A stretch of DNA of 64,000 nucleotides, from the NCBI GenBank assembly GCA_963281255.1, contig OY725502.1, forward strand, positions 1,426,001 through 1,490,000. The letters run 5' to 3'. Under the pieces are notes generated by a model. It was not told where the DNA came from. It ran no database searches and worked only from the letters and a program-made list of their open reading frames with translations. Numbering within the stretch: the stretch's first letter is position 1; each line of letters starts with the position of its first letter. Origin of the DNA: Aphrocallistes beatrix. Lineage: Eukaryota > Porifera > Hexactinellida > Sceptrulophora > Aphrocallistidae. Below, piece after piece: positions 54,631 to 63,708 of the stretch. Both the position numbers and the translations under genes were made by a program.

Positions 54631-57123
54631 TTAAATAAGGAATCTCTTCAGGCCTACAAGTGATCTGGGCGAGTAGAGCAGATACTTGGCTAACTGGTCA
54701 GTCCATGCTGAGTAAGAGAGCTCGTTAAACGCTACAACATATTTAATTTCCAATAGAGTTTCAATCTTAAACAAGAAATGCTTCTGCCCTTTCAAATCAT
54801 TGAGACACTTCTCCCGCTCTTCTCTTGAGGTCTCTACTGAAACTTCCTTGAGTGGAGAAGTCTGATAGTTGTCATTGAAGTAACTCTTCTTGTCTCTGCC
54901 CCAACACAGCCTAGCCGTAGATATATCCAGCCACATGTACACCCGATGCACTCCTCCCTGCATTCCGAACTCGTACGCCCCCATGATGCACCCATAAGCT
55001 AGCACCTCTAGCTCCCGTATGGCCGTGTAGGCGCGGGAGGGAGGGGGAAGGGGGCGGGCAGAGGCAGAGGATCGGAGGAGGGACCTGGAGCTACTGCTGA
55101 CTGTGCCCTGCGTGAAGAGAGAGGCGCGGCTAGGGGCGTGAGACAGGAGACTGATAGAGTCGTCCTGTAAGAGAGAGCGACTGAGATCGAACACAGAGGT
55201 CTCGTGGCAGGTGAACAGAGCTACTGTGTAGTTGTGCCCCTTCATCAGAGCATAGTCCAGGGGAGTCTTATCGTTGTTGTCCGTCTGACTCGAATCAGCC
55301 CCCCTATCGATCAGGTACTTGCACGCCTCCACCTGATCGCACACCGCGGCCCAGTGCAGAGGGGTGCGTCCCTGTTTGTCCGTGTCAGCTACAGAGTCAC
55401 TCCGCACAGCCAGGACCGCCTTCAGCGAGGAGATGGAGCCCTTCTCCGCTGCTTGATGCAGGATCGTCTTCCCCAGGTGGTCCTTGAAGAAGGTGGCCTC
55501 CAGTCGCAGCAACCGCCTCAGACACTTGGAGCTTCCAGGATGTACCGCCCAATGGAGCGCCGTCTTTCCCTCGATGTCCTTCTCTTCCACCTCAGCTCCC
55601 AGCGAGAGCAGCAGTGAGACGCAGGAGATCTGGTCATGGAAGGCTGCCCACATGAGCGGCGTCATGTTAGCATCGTCTGTGGCATTCACCATCCTCGCGT
55701 ACCTGCCGGCTATGCACTGGATTGACTTGGGATTGGAGGGGTGTGTCGCCCAGTGTATGGGGAGTCTGCCTTCGCCGTCAGTGATCCTCGGATCTGAGCC
55801 TTTGGAGATCAGATACTCCACAAGATGATAGTGGCCCAAGTAGCAAGCCATGTGCAGCGCAGTGGCGCCATCAGTCACCTGCTGGTTAAGAAAGGAGCTG
55901 TCGTTGACCAGCGTCTGTACACAGTCCATGTGCACATGCTGTTCATTGAAAGCGAGCATGAGAGGAATCCGACCGTGTCTGTCTACTGCGTTCACATCGG
56001 CGCCTGTACTGATCAGCACATGTATCTGATGCAGTTGCCCCTGTCTGGCTGCCAGGTGTAGCGGTGTGAGTCCGTCCTCGATTATCTCCTTCTGGAGCAG
56101 CTCACCAGGTGTGAACACCTGCTCCTGAGATTGTAGCATTTCCACTCTGTAGTCAGGACAAGGAAGGGTGTACATCCTGTGAGGAAACTGGCTGGCGTAA
56201 GGGAGTGGTGGCCTATCGGGAAGAGAGATTCGTTTGAAAATCGCGTCTAAATCAAATTTCTTCTTAAAATTTGGAGGCTGGTGGAGCTGGAGAGGACGAA
56301 GTGTGAGTAGCCTAGTCTTCAGAATGGAAAGTTCGTCTGCTTTTGATTCTCCCTCTAAGTCTCGCTCAGTGGAGGAATGCGTTGTATTCTGATATACCTC
56401 ACAATCAGGTTTCTCCTCATCTGAGTCTACTGTGAGAATATCAGCCTCCTCTATATTATGCGTTACGTCTATCTCCTCTGTCTCATCGGCATTCTTGTTA
56501 GTAGCAGCAGAATCCTGATTGAGAACTGGGAGGCCAGTCTTCTCGGTTTCGAATGGTAGGACCTCCGTTTTCTTATATTTGGTTTTCTTTCGCTTGGGTT
56601 TGCGCTGCTCTCCATTCCACGCAACCTGAGGAACTGGTAAGGCTGTCCTCACAGCTCTATCTTCACTCATGACGTCATTACGCACTGAGCTATTACTATC
56701 CATGATAGCATTGAGCTTTGCTCCGTCTTCAATAGTTGTATCGGGCTCAGTACAGAGCACAGCGTCACTTTGTATTGTGTGGGTGCAATGCATAGGACTT
56801 AGGTTGCCAACATTTTCAATTACTTCAGACTCTAGCGTCAATTCCTCAATATCCGAGTCTTGAAATTCCTGTAGAATCTCAATCGTGGAGGCGTTGATCT
56901 GCGCGAAGAGATCCACTCTCTCGAAGTCTCCCTCCCAGGCCGTCTTGCAGGCTGTGCGTGTGAGTCCGGAAGGACCTGCATCCGGGCCGTGGGAAGGGGG
57001 AAGTACCGGCTGTATTCTGTTTTGCTTCTTTGGGTTGAGCACGACGATATTCCTCAGTCGCCGTTTCTTTGCGAAACTCTGATCAAGAAAAGGAAGTGGG
57101 ATCACTCTCCCAGGCTCCGTCAT
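54631..57123 (-). CDS. Ankyrin-repeat protein with C-terminal PH-like domain
   Basis: 830 aa, intronless. The first 340 residues are acidic and disordered, with a basic patch near residue 180 (KPKRKKTKYKK) that may be a nuclear signal. Residues about 345-640 hold roughly eight ankyrin repeats: DGLTPLHLAARQGQ, DGATALHMACYLGHYHLV, ANMTPLMWAAFHDQISC, EGKTALHWAVHPGS, GKTILHQAAEKGS, GRTPLHWAAVCDQVEACKYL. They resemble the inversin/ANKRD55 type. A Ser-rich linker follows, then about residues 700-820 fit a PH domain: start YGCIMGAYEF, an internal VYMWLDISTARLCW, KHFLFKIET, and the helix LSYSAWTDQLAKYLL with the near-invariant Trp. ANK followed by PH is known in ORP1-type proteins, but no OSBP domain is present and I recognise no direct orthologue. 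A membrane- or centrosome-linked scaffold is possible. Confidence 0.8.
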   Translation of the reverse strand: MTEPGRVIPLPFLDQSFAKKRRLRNIVVLNPKKQNRIQPVLPPSHGPDAGPSGLTRTACKTAWEGDFERVDLFAQINASTIEILQEFQDSDIEELTLESEVIENVGNLSPMHCTHTIQSDAVLCTEPDTTIEDGAKLNAIMDSNSSVRNDVMSEDRAVRTALPVPQVAWNGEQRKPKRKKTKYKKTEVLPFETEKTGLPVLNQDSAATNKNADETEEIDVTHNIEEADILTVDSDEEKPDCEVYQNTTHSSTERDLEGESKADELSILKTRLLTLRPLQLHQPPNFKKKFDLDAIFKRISLPDRPPLPYASQFPHRMYTLPCPDYRVEMLQSQEQVFTPGELLQKEIIEDGLTPLHLAARQGQLHQIHVLISTGADVNAVDRHGRIPLMLAFNEQHVHMDCVQTLVNDSSFLNQQVTDGATALHMACYLGHYHLVEYLISKGSDPRITDGEGRLPIHWATHPSNPKSIQCIAGRYARMVNATDDANMTPLMWAAFHDQISCVSLLLSLGAEVEEKDIEGKTALHWAVHPGSSKCLRRLLRLEATFFKDHLGKTILHQAAEKGSISSLKAVLAVRSDSVADTDKQGRTPLHWAAVCDQVEACKYLIDRGADSSQTDNNDKTPLDYALMKGHNYTVALFTCHETSVFDLSRSLLQDDSISLLSHAPSRASLFTQGTVSSSSRSLLRSSASARPLPPPSRAYTAIRELEVLAYGCIMGAYEFGMQGGVHRVYMWLDISTARLCWGRDKKSYFNDNYQTSPLKEVSVETSREEREKCLNDLKGQKHFLFKIETLLEIKYVVAFNELSYSAWTDQLAKYLLYSPRSLVGLKRFLI

Positions 57124-57714
57124 CCCTCCTTTGAGAACAAAACACCATTCAGGTATGAATCATTAACAATTTTAGCTAGAAACCACATAGCTACTCTGAT
57201 ACGCAATATCAGAGTAGTGGGTTGAGATTACTCACCATTTTCCAGTCGAGCAATTAGAATTAGATATATCCACACTCCCTATTATTTACTGGCTAAAATG
57301 AACACTATAAAGGGGTCCTAAATACCAAATTCGATCTGCAGTATCGTGCAGACGGACAGTAGTGTAGTAGATCCATCCATGCCATGTCACCACCATATGG
57401 AATAACCCATTAAAAATCAATTCCCTATTGAGGGAGAAATAGTTCATTAAAATTTAGCCTATATTCTCTACCTGGCCCCTAGCAATACATATTCGCTAAT
57501 CCTAGATACGACACTCAATGGTAGATCCCTGGTAGCCTCCATAACTTACCTGAGTCGTGGGAGGTATTCATAGTATTGATTTGATCATTTTATTAGAAAA
57601 AAAAATAGATTGTTCTAGAAATAACAACCTATGTGTGCATTCGAAATGATCACAATCTATAATGTTCTCAGTGCCATTCTACTAGAGGGGACAGGTGGCA
57701 ACGCCTGTCATGCC
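57124..57714. other. Intergenic between two minus-strand genes
   Basis: 5' flank of the ankyrin gene and 3' flank of the RRM gene. A remnant of the dispersed block (cagtatcgtgcagacggaca) lies near 57341-57360. Confidence 0.4.
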
Positions 57715-58719
57715 TCAATAGTAGCCGCCGCTTGAATTCGATGCACGACTCTGGCTGTTGTTGCTGCTTCCGTTCTTCCCACGAGAGAAGCCACCCCCTC
57801 CATTGGTGGTCTGTCCCATGTCCCCTTGGATCGGGTAGTAGCCCTGGTACCCGGAGTGCTGTTGGCTTCCAGTGCTGGGATAAGCGCTCTGCGCGAAGTA
57901 ACTGTTGAAATTTCTCTGACTCCCGTCCTGATTCAGTCCGTAGTACTCTCCAGTTGAATAGTTATACCCGTAGCTAGAGGAGTAGGGAAAGTACTGTCCG
58001 TACGGGAACGTCTGGCTCCCGTAGCAGTATGCGTACGCGTAGTAGTAGGCGGGGTCCGTGTACGAGGAGTAGCCGGGGGGGTAGGTGCTCATCAAGTTGG
58101 GAGAAGTGAGGTCTTGTCCACTGGGCGGGTCCTGCGCTAGCTTACACTCCACCTGCTTCCCGTTGATGCGGAAGAAATGGTCTTTGCAGATCTTCTCCAC
58201 GCTCTTGTCATCATCCAGTGTCAGGAATCCGAACCCGCGGGGCCGGTTCGACTCCTTGTCCAGTTTTATCTCTACCTTCACCACATTCCCGTACGACACG
58301 AAGTGCTTCTTCAGCTCGTCCTCAGTCGTCCCCGGGGGGATGCCACCGACGAATATCTTACGAGTTTGGACGGTAGGCTGGGGGAAGAGGTTGGGAGGTG
58401 ACTGGCTTTGGTTGAGACTGGAAGGGGTCCCTCGCTTTTCAGCAATCTTCGGGTCCACGTGCTTACCATCAATTTTGTGTTCCTTTTTCCCTAACACTGA
58501 ACCGACAGAGCAGGCCTTCTTGAAAGTGACAAATCCGAACCCACGAGGCTTTCCACTCCCATCCTTCATTATGACAGAATCGGTAATCTCTCCGTAAGTC
58601 TTGAAATAGTCCGTGAAGGTTTCCAGCGTCGTCTCCCAGCTAAGCCCCCCAACAAACATCTTCGTATTTTCCGGTTGCGACATGTCGGTGGCTAGAGAAG
58701 CATTTTTCAATTCACTCAT
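57715..58719 (-). CDS. Two-RRM RNA-binding protein, Musashi/DAZAP1/hnRNP-D type
   Basis: 334 aa from ATG 58719 (MSELKNASLATD), intronless; an upstream in-frame GTG is not a start. RRM1 (about residues 20-95): RNP2 MFVGGLSW and RNP1 RGFGFVTF. RRM2 (about 118-192): IFVGGIPPG and RGFGFLTL, with PRGFGF repeats typical of the Musashi/DAZAP1/HNRNPAB group. The sequence KMFVGGLSWETTLETFTDYF favours that group over ELAV or TIA. The tail (about 205-334) is prion-like: Tyr/Ser/Gly/Gln-rich (YYYAYAYCYG, YGYNYSTGEYYG) with a GGGGFSRG box, suggesting condensate formation and RGG-type RNA contact. The role is likely translational or splicing control of mRNAs. Musashi or DAZAP1 orthology cannot be settled by eye. 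Confidence 0.88.
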   Translation of the reverse strand: MSELKNASLATDMSQPENTKMFVGGLSWETTLETFTDYFKTYGEITDSVIMKDGSGKPRGFGFVTFKKACSVGSVLGKKEHKIDGKHVDPKIAEKRGTPSSLNQSQSPPNLFPQPTVQTRKIFVGGIPPGTTEDELKKHFVSYGNVVKVEIKLDKESNRPRGFGFLTLDDDKSVEKICKDHFFRINGKQVECKLAQDPPSGQDLTSPNLMSTYPPGYSSYTDPAYYYAYAYCYGSQTFPYGQYFPYSSSYGYNYSTGEYYGLNQDGSQRNFNSYFAQSAYPSTGSQQHSGYQGYYPIQGDMGQTTNGGGGFSRGKNGSSNNSQSRASNSSGGYY

Positions 58720-59158
58720 AACGAACACTTATACAAACAATATATCACTACACTTATTCGATAAATTTATAAAATTTATATATTCACACTTTGAGAATTA
58801 AAACTTGTTGTGGCAATGTTCTCAGTGAGCCTTAGTCACTGAAATCAAGGTTATAGAAATGAGGTCGAGTTATAAGAATTGAGTTCGGTCTATACCTACT
58901 AGGCAAGCATAGAGAAAAGTTTCCCACAGGTTACACTTTCATTTCGACTTGACACAGAGATGAGTTCAAAATAGCATGTCCTATTGATTATTAGGGTCAA
59001 AATGAGATGCGAACATGCATAAATTTCATTATAATAACTTTAGGAAGATGGATGGAATTACATAAGCATTCTAACTTGGAGAAGGGGGAGATTGAGTACT
59101 TGGAAATAGTACTATGCATTATGTAACAAAAATGTTCAGTATGGATGTCTCTACAATA
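58720..59158. other. Upstream flank of the RRM gene
   Basis: Several TATA-like stretches (aatttataaaatttatatat near 58764-58783). No gene. Confidence 0.4.
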
Positions 59159-59589
59159 CAGTCCACTTCCGAAAACCGGGACACTTGTTCGGAAACTGGA
59201 GCGCGTTTGGATGATAATTTTCTAAAATTATTTTTCTAGTTTAAAATATTTCATTTGTGTATGCTTAATGTGTGAAGAGTTGTTACACAGCATTTATGGG
59301 TTTGGGTGCCACGATGAATTGAGTCAAAGTACAAATTTTTACTGTAATCAATGTAATACCTATGAGACAGACTGACACTATACAAGGGCGGAACAATTCG
59401 GCGGGTATGCGAGAGTCGTACCATTTTTGTAGATTACATAATGATTGAGGATGCTAGTTCACCCCGACCTAAGATTATTCTCTTAAAACGCTTTGTTTTT
59501 GTCACGAGCTATTCTAACCTTATACAGTACCCACTCGATAACCGGGACGCCCAGCTCTGGTTCCGAGGTGCCCGGGTTTTCGTGCACTG
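59159..59589. mobile_element. pogo-like MITE
   Basis: Ends cagtccacttccgaaaaccg and cccgggttttcgtgcactg are inverted. TA precedes the left end (59157-59158); the right flank is ca. Internal acagtacccactcgataacc is a second end-like motif. Confidence 0.65.
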
Positions 59590-59610
59590 CATTATGTTAA
59601 CATCATCTTG

Positions 59611-59655
59611 ATGACTCAGCAAAACAATAACAACAACAACCAGATGAACATGATG
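59611..59655 (+). CDS. Possible first exon, Asn/Gln-rich, uncertain
   Basis: ATG opens MTQQNNNNNNQMNMM, followed directly by a consensus donor (gtatgt). No downstream exon is recognised. A TATAAATA at 59739-59746 (+) may be a separate promoter. It could be chance. Confidence 0.2.
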
Positions 59656-60486
59656 GTATGTTATCTATAATTTCAGCTGGAAACTTAACTTAAGTAATAA
59701 CTAAGTAATAACTAAGGTAAGTAATATCTATCGCCATGTATAAATAGACCAAACACAAACAAAACATCGCTCGGGACGACAGCCCCATTGCCTCCCTCTC
59801 GGTACGTCCCTGATAACATGAGTAACTGTCCATATCCACCTACGCACTATGCGGTCCGATTCCAGTACTAAATTTTTTTGAGACAACAAAAGCTGTCTGA
59901 AGGATTTGGGGTTGCAGTTCTCTTCTCTCACGATACTTAGATGATTCACATTTTGTGAATGGTATATCACTTGCAGAAGGATCGTTTCTTGTCACATCAA
60001 AAATTTTCTGAGATTGCTTTGGGAACATTAGGAAATTGATTTGCACTATTTTAAGCTCATTAACGCGTCTGCGTTATACTCCGTATTACTATTGTTATGT
60101 TGACCAAATGGATTTAGTTTGTATCTGGGTTTGTTTTGCACTTGCTCTTAATTTCAAAGATTTAAAAAAGACGCAACGGAGATAGATATAGTTTCGTCTT
60201 TTTCTAATATTTGTAATTTTCATTTGATATATTTAGTGGTTAAAATGTTCCCTCTTACTGCGTTTATATTCTTGCACAGTGAATCCATGTGTCTTAGATT
60301 GCTTTGTGAAATTTCGGTAGAACACTGATTTCACAACATACCCAATCGCAGGACTGGAATCCTGGAATGCGTAGTCAGAACCAGATTTAAGGTATTTTTT
60401 CTAAAATGCTCGCTTGGTCCAATAACGTGAAGTGGAATTTTAACCATCCGTATATATTTAAGTTTAATGAAATTTTAGTTCGAGAG
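59656..60486. other. Intergenic, no gene recognised
   Basis: No conserved coding signal on either strand apart from the TATAAATA at 59739. Confidence 0.4.
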
Positions 60487-60513
60487 GCTAGGCTAGGCTA
60501 GGCTAGGCTAGCT
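60487..60513. repeat. GGCTA microsatellite
   Basis: About five tandem copies of aggct/ggcta. Confidence 0.9.
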
Positions 60514-60670
60514 AAATCTATGAATCACTGTATACAAAAGGTAACTAGGTACCTGACTATGGCAGTTCACCATAGGCGCCAAGTGTGGGTATTGTTAACT
60601 AAGGAACTGTAATTATTTTAATTACCCATACTATGTTGGATTATATCCAGCGTTAGGAAATAGGCTAGAT

Positions 60671-61720
60671 CATAGCCTACTCTAATAATGCCTCACAGTA
60701 AAATAACCAAGGATGCGGTAATAGCCGAATGGATTAATACACGAAAAGCCTAAAATCGTTAACCATGTAGGGTAGACTTTAAGAATGTATTGCCAGCATA
60801 TATAAACATGGCATCAAAGTACATATATCCGTTGGAAAAATTTCGATTAGTCATCATATCATTGCGCAACAGGTCATTATAAGCACTATTTTGGCAATTT
60901 TCCAAGCTGTTTTAAGGCTACTTCTAAATGTTATTAAGGTAGATTTTTTTTGTAGAACTAAGATTAGCACGAGTTGATTTGAAAAATTTAGAATTTTTCA
61001 ATGGAATGTTGCTACATTCCTACGTTGCTATGGTAAAGCATTTTGGTCAGTTTGGCTCATTTCGTGCAAACTGTAGTAACTAGGTCTTCAAATTTGATCG
61101 TGTTTGATAGGCAATGGACTACTTCCTACTAGGTAATAATACAATTTAAACTTCTAAATTCACAGACTATAGAGTTATGCGACGATTTAGTGTTTTGGTC
61201 ACATTCTTAAAATCAACCCATAACTCAAAACTCGTTGAATTTAGAAGTTCAAGTTGTATTATCACCTAATAGGAAGTAGTCCATTGCCTATCAAACACGA
61301 TCAAATTTGAAGACCTAGTTACTACAGTTTGCACGAAATGGCCCAAACTGACCAAAATGCTGGAATGTAACAACATTCTATTGAAAAATTCTAAATTTTT
61401 CAAATCAACTTGTACTAATCTTGGTTCAACACAAAAATCATACCTTAATACCATTTAGAAATAGGGTTAAAACAGCTTAGAAAATCGCTAAATTGTCTTT
61501 AGAATGACCTGTTGCGCAATGATATGATGACTAATCGAAATTTTTCCAACGGATATATGTACTTTGATACCATGTTTATATATGCTGGTAATACATTCTT
61601 AATGCCTATTCTGCATGATTAACGATTTTGGGCTAATCGTGTATTAATCCATTCGGCTACTACTTCATCCCTAGTCCATGATTTTCAGTCTACTGTGAGG
61701 CATTATTAGAGTAGGCTATG
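60671..61720. mobile_element. Galileo/P-like foldback, family A copy 2
   Basis: 1050 bp palindrome matching 9940-11005 with the same CATAGCCTACTCTAATAATG ends. No target duplication: the left flank is ggctagat and the right flank acatatt, suggesting rearrangement on one side after insertion. Confidence 0.82.
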
Positions 61721-61746
61721 ACATATTCTATTAAAATAGTAAGGAT

Positions 61747-61769
61747 TCCTTACTATTAAAACTCGATTA

Positions 61770-61805
<36 letters not shown>

Positions 61806-62124
61806 TAATCGAGTTTTAATAGTAAGGAATCCTTACTATTTTAATAGAATATGTATATTAATATACCTCATATATGATGTAACTATTATCAAAAAATGAT
61901 AACTCATCACTCTGTTATGACGCCATCATTACGCATCAAAATTTTAAAAATTGACAAATTTGGTGATTTTTCGTGCGATATCGATTATAGCAGTAGGACA
62001 GACGTATTTAGAGATGTTATCTCACATATAATTTATCAATGGTGACCACAGGCGCCCAAAAGGCGCCTCCGGCGGACACAAAGTGTCCGCCAACTCCGCA
62101 GCGCAAGCAAGCGAAGCGCGCTTG
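61747..62124 (+). mobile_element. Helitron-like element with internal palindrome
   Basis: It starts TCCTTACTATTAAAACTCG and ends with the hairpin module and GCGCGCTTG before host T. Between 61741 and 61850 the 5' end is present in both orientations around a (TA)n core, a secondary inversion. The rest aligns with 30697-31027 (gatatcgattatagcagtag). Confidence 0.65.
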
Positions 62125-62144
62125 TAATAAATGAATTCTGGTTC

Positions 62145-62245
62145 AATGAGTACGTACTAAGCCGTGAGTACGTACTGAGTACGTACTAAGCCGTGAGTAC
62201 GTACTGAGTACGTACTAAGCCGAAGTACGTTGTATCCCGAGTACG
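62145..62245. repeat. Short tandem repeat gagtacgtactaagccgt
   Basis: About three units of gagtacgtactaagccgt. A related stretch (gtacgtcttaagccgagtac) lies in an intron of copy A near 24606-24630. Confidence 0.8.
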
Positions 62246-62713
62246 TACTAACCGAGTTTTAATAGTAAGAATACGTAGCATTCTGTTTATAAACATTCAA
62301 TATATAGTATCCAAAATGATCTATGCATTTGATGGGACCCATCGATAGATTCGATACGTGCTGTCCCGGGCCTTTTTAATTTTCTCGACGGCCCTGCATA
62401 TATGTATGCGTTTATTTTTCACACGACAGAATCAATAATGATCATGTCCAATAGAAAGGTTTCCAAGAATATTATCATTTTTGGAATCCTTCTAAATGGC
62501 GAGAATCGAAAATGATTCTATCGACAGTTGACAAAATTCTAACTAGTGACAACTTTGAAATTCCAACTAATGCAGGCACATTAAACAAGCTACAGTACAT
62601 TCTCGCAAATGTGAACTACTCTGTACCAATGGTCGAAAAATCTATTTAATTATAAACGTTTATATGCTAGAAAAAAGAAATAAAACGAATAATAAAACTA
62701 TCGCATCTAACGA
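62246..62713. other. 3' flank of the METTL27-like gene
   Basis: A Tigger-like end fragment (tacattctcgcaaatgtgaac) lies near 62597. Otherwise nothing recognised. Confidence 0.4.
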
Positions 62714-63394
62714 TTAGATAATTTGTAGTACAAGGAGATAGCAGTTCTCTCCGAGTTCCTTGTGATACGATATCACTTTTTTGTCCAAAAGTTTCCAAAC
62801 CTTTCTTTCCTCTAACTCATCAACTTGTCTCGCGAACCCTGATTCCTGCTTCTCCCAAGTGATATCTCGCACACTCAGACACACCAATCCCCCTGGCCTT
62901 ACAAAAGTAGCAAGTTTCTCCATAATCTCAGGCTTTAGCTGCCCGGCTGTGAATGTCCCAATGCTAATGGCAGCATCGTACTGCTGAGTATAAGGTGACA
63001 TGTCTCCTGAGTACATGTCCAGTTGATGTAATTGCTGATAGACTCCCTTTTTGCTAGCTTCTTCCAACATCTGTTCTGCTAAGTCCACTCCTACCAAGTT
63101 CTTATAGCCTAGTTTGCACAATTGCACTCCCACTAATCCTGTCCCCACGCCCACATCGATAATATTACACATCTTTCCGATGGCTAATTCCGTCAGAAAC
63201 TTATCTAACATATAAGCGCCGTGCACCGAAGCTTCCCAACCAGTTTTCTTATAGAAATCATCGTATAGAGAGGCAGAAACATTATTTATTTCCTTCACTT
63301 CCTCAACTGTTATTCCATAATGTGTATCAACTGTCCAGGAGTACAATACTGAATTCTTATCCTCTTTTGAGAGAATTTCCTTTTTCTGTGCCAT
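62714..63394 (-). CDS. METTL27-like SAM-dependent methyltransferase
   Basis: 226 aa, intronless. Class I Rossmann methyltransferase. N-terminal helices (LYDDFYKKTGWEASVHG) precede motif I, NIIDVGVGTGLVGVQLCKLG (about residues 77-96), with the acidic partner VGVDLAEQMLEEA following. The post-I segment DAAISIGTFTAGQLKPEIME matches the human METTL27 DAVLIVGALSDGQV stretch, and RPGGLVCLSVR matches KPGGLVCLTTR. That supports METTL27 (WBSCR27) similarity; the substrate of that family is not established. The end EERKVWKLLDKKVISYHKEL closes the fold. A TATA box (TATATAAA, minus strand, 63440-63447) lies 53 nt before the ATG. Confidence 0.85.
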   Translation of the reverse strand: MAQKKEILSKEDKNSVLYSWTVDTHYGITVEEVKEINNVSASLYDDFYKKTGWEASVHGAYMLDKFLTELAIGKMCNIIDVGVGTGLVGVQLCKLGYKNLVGVDLAEQMLEEASKKGVYQQLHQLDMYSGDMSPYTQQYDAAISIGTFTAGQLKPEIMEKLATFVRPGGLVCLSVRDITWEKQESGFARQVDELEERKVWKLLDKKVISYHKELGENCYLLVLQII

Positions 63395-63439
63395 TAATAT
63401 GGTGAATATTCTAGTTATTCATGATAGGGATAGTTTAAG

Positions 63440-63447
63440 TTTATATA
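63440..63447 (-). promoter_or_regulatory. TATA box of the METTL27-like gene
   Basis: TATATAAA on the minus strand, 53 nt before the ATG at 63394. Confidence 0.5.
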
Positions 63448-63668
63448 CTGTGTTATCAGTGAACTGCATAGACACCAAGTTTTGGAAAATCAAATCAAAT
63501 CTGGGGTGGGCCAGGGGCGAGCGACGGTAAGGGGGCTTGCCCCCCAGAAATTTTTTATACCTTAGACGCTAAAATATCGATATACAGCTATTGTTGTTAC
63601 CTAGGGAAAAAGAAAATCTCGGACTATAGTGGAATAAAAAGGTAATAGTAGGGATATATATCACATAT

Positions 63669-63708
63669 ATTAAAAAGTCCATTGTGCATGCGCAATGGAC
63701 TTTTTAAT
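63669..63708. repeat. Perfect 16-bp hairpin
   Basis: attaaaaagtccattg and caatggactttttaat pair perfectly around an 8-base loop (tgcatgcg). Flanking atatat bases extend the stem loosely. Probably the centre of a small palindromic repeat. Confidence 0.75.

Noticed and set aside
63669-63708. microRNA precursor
   Set aside because: A 16-bp stem with an 8-base loop is too short; it is more likely the centre of a palindromic repeat.
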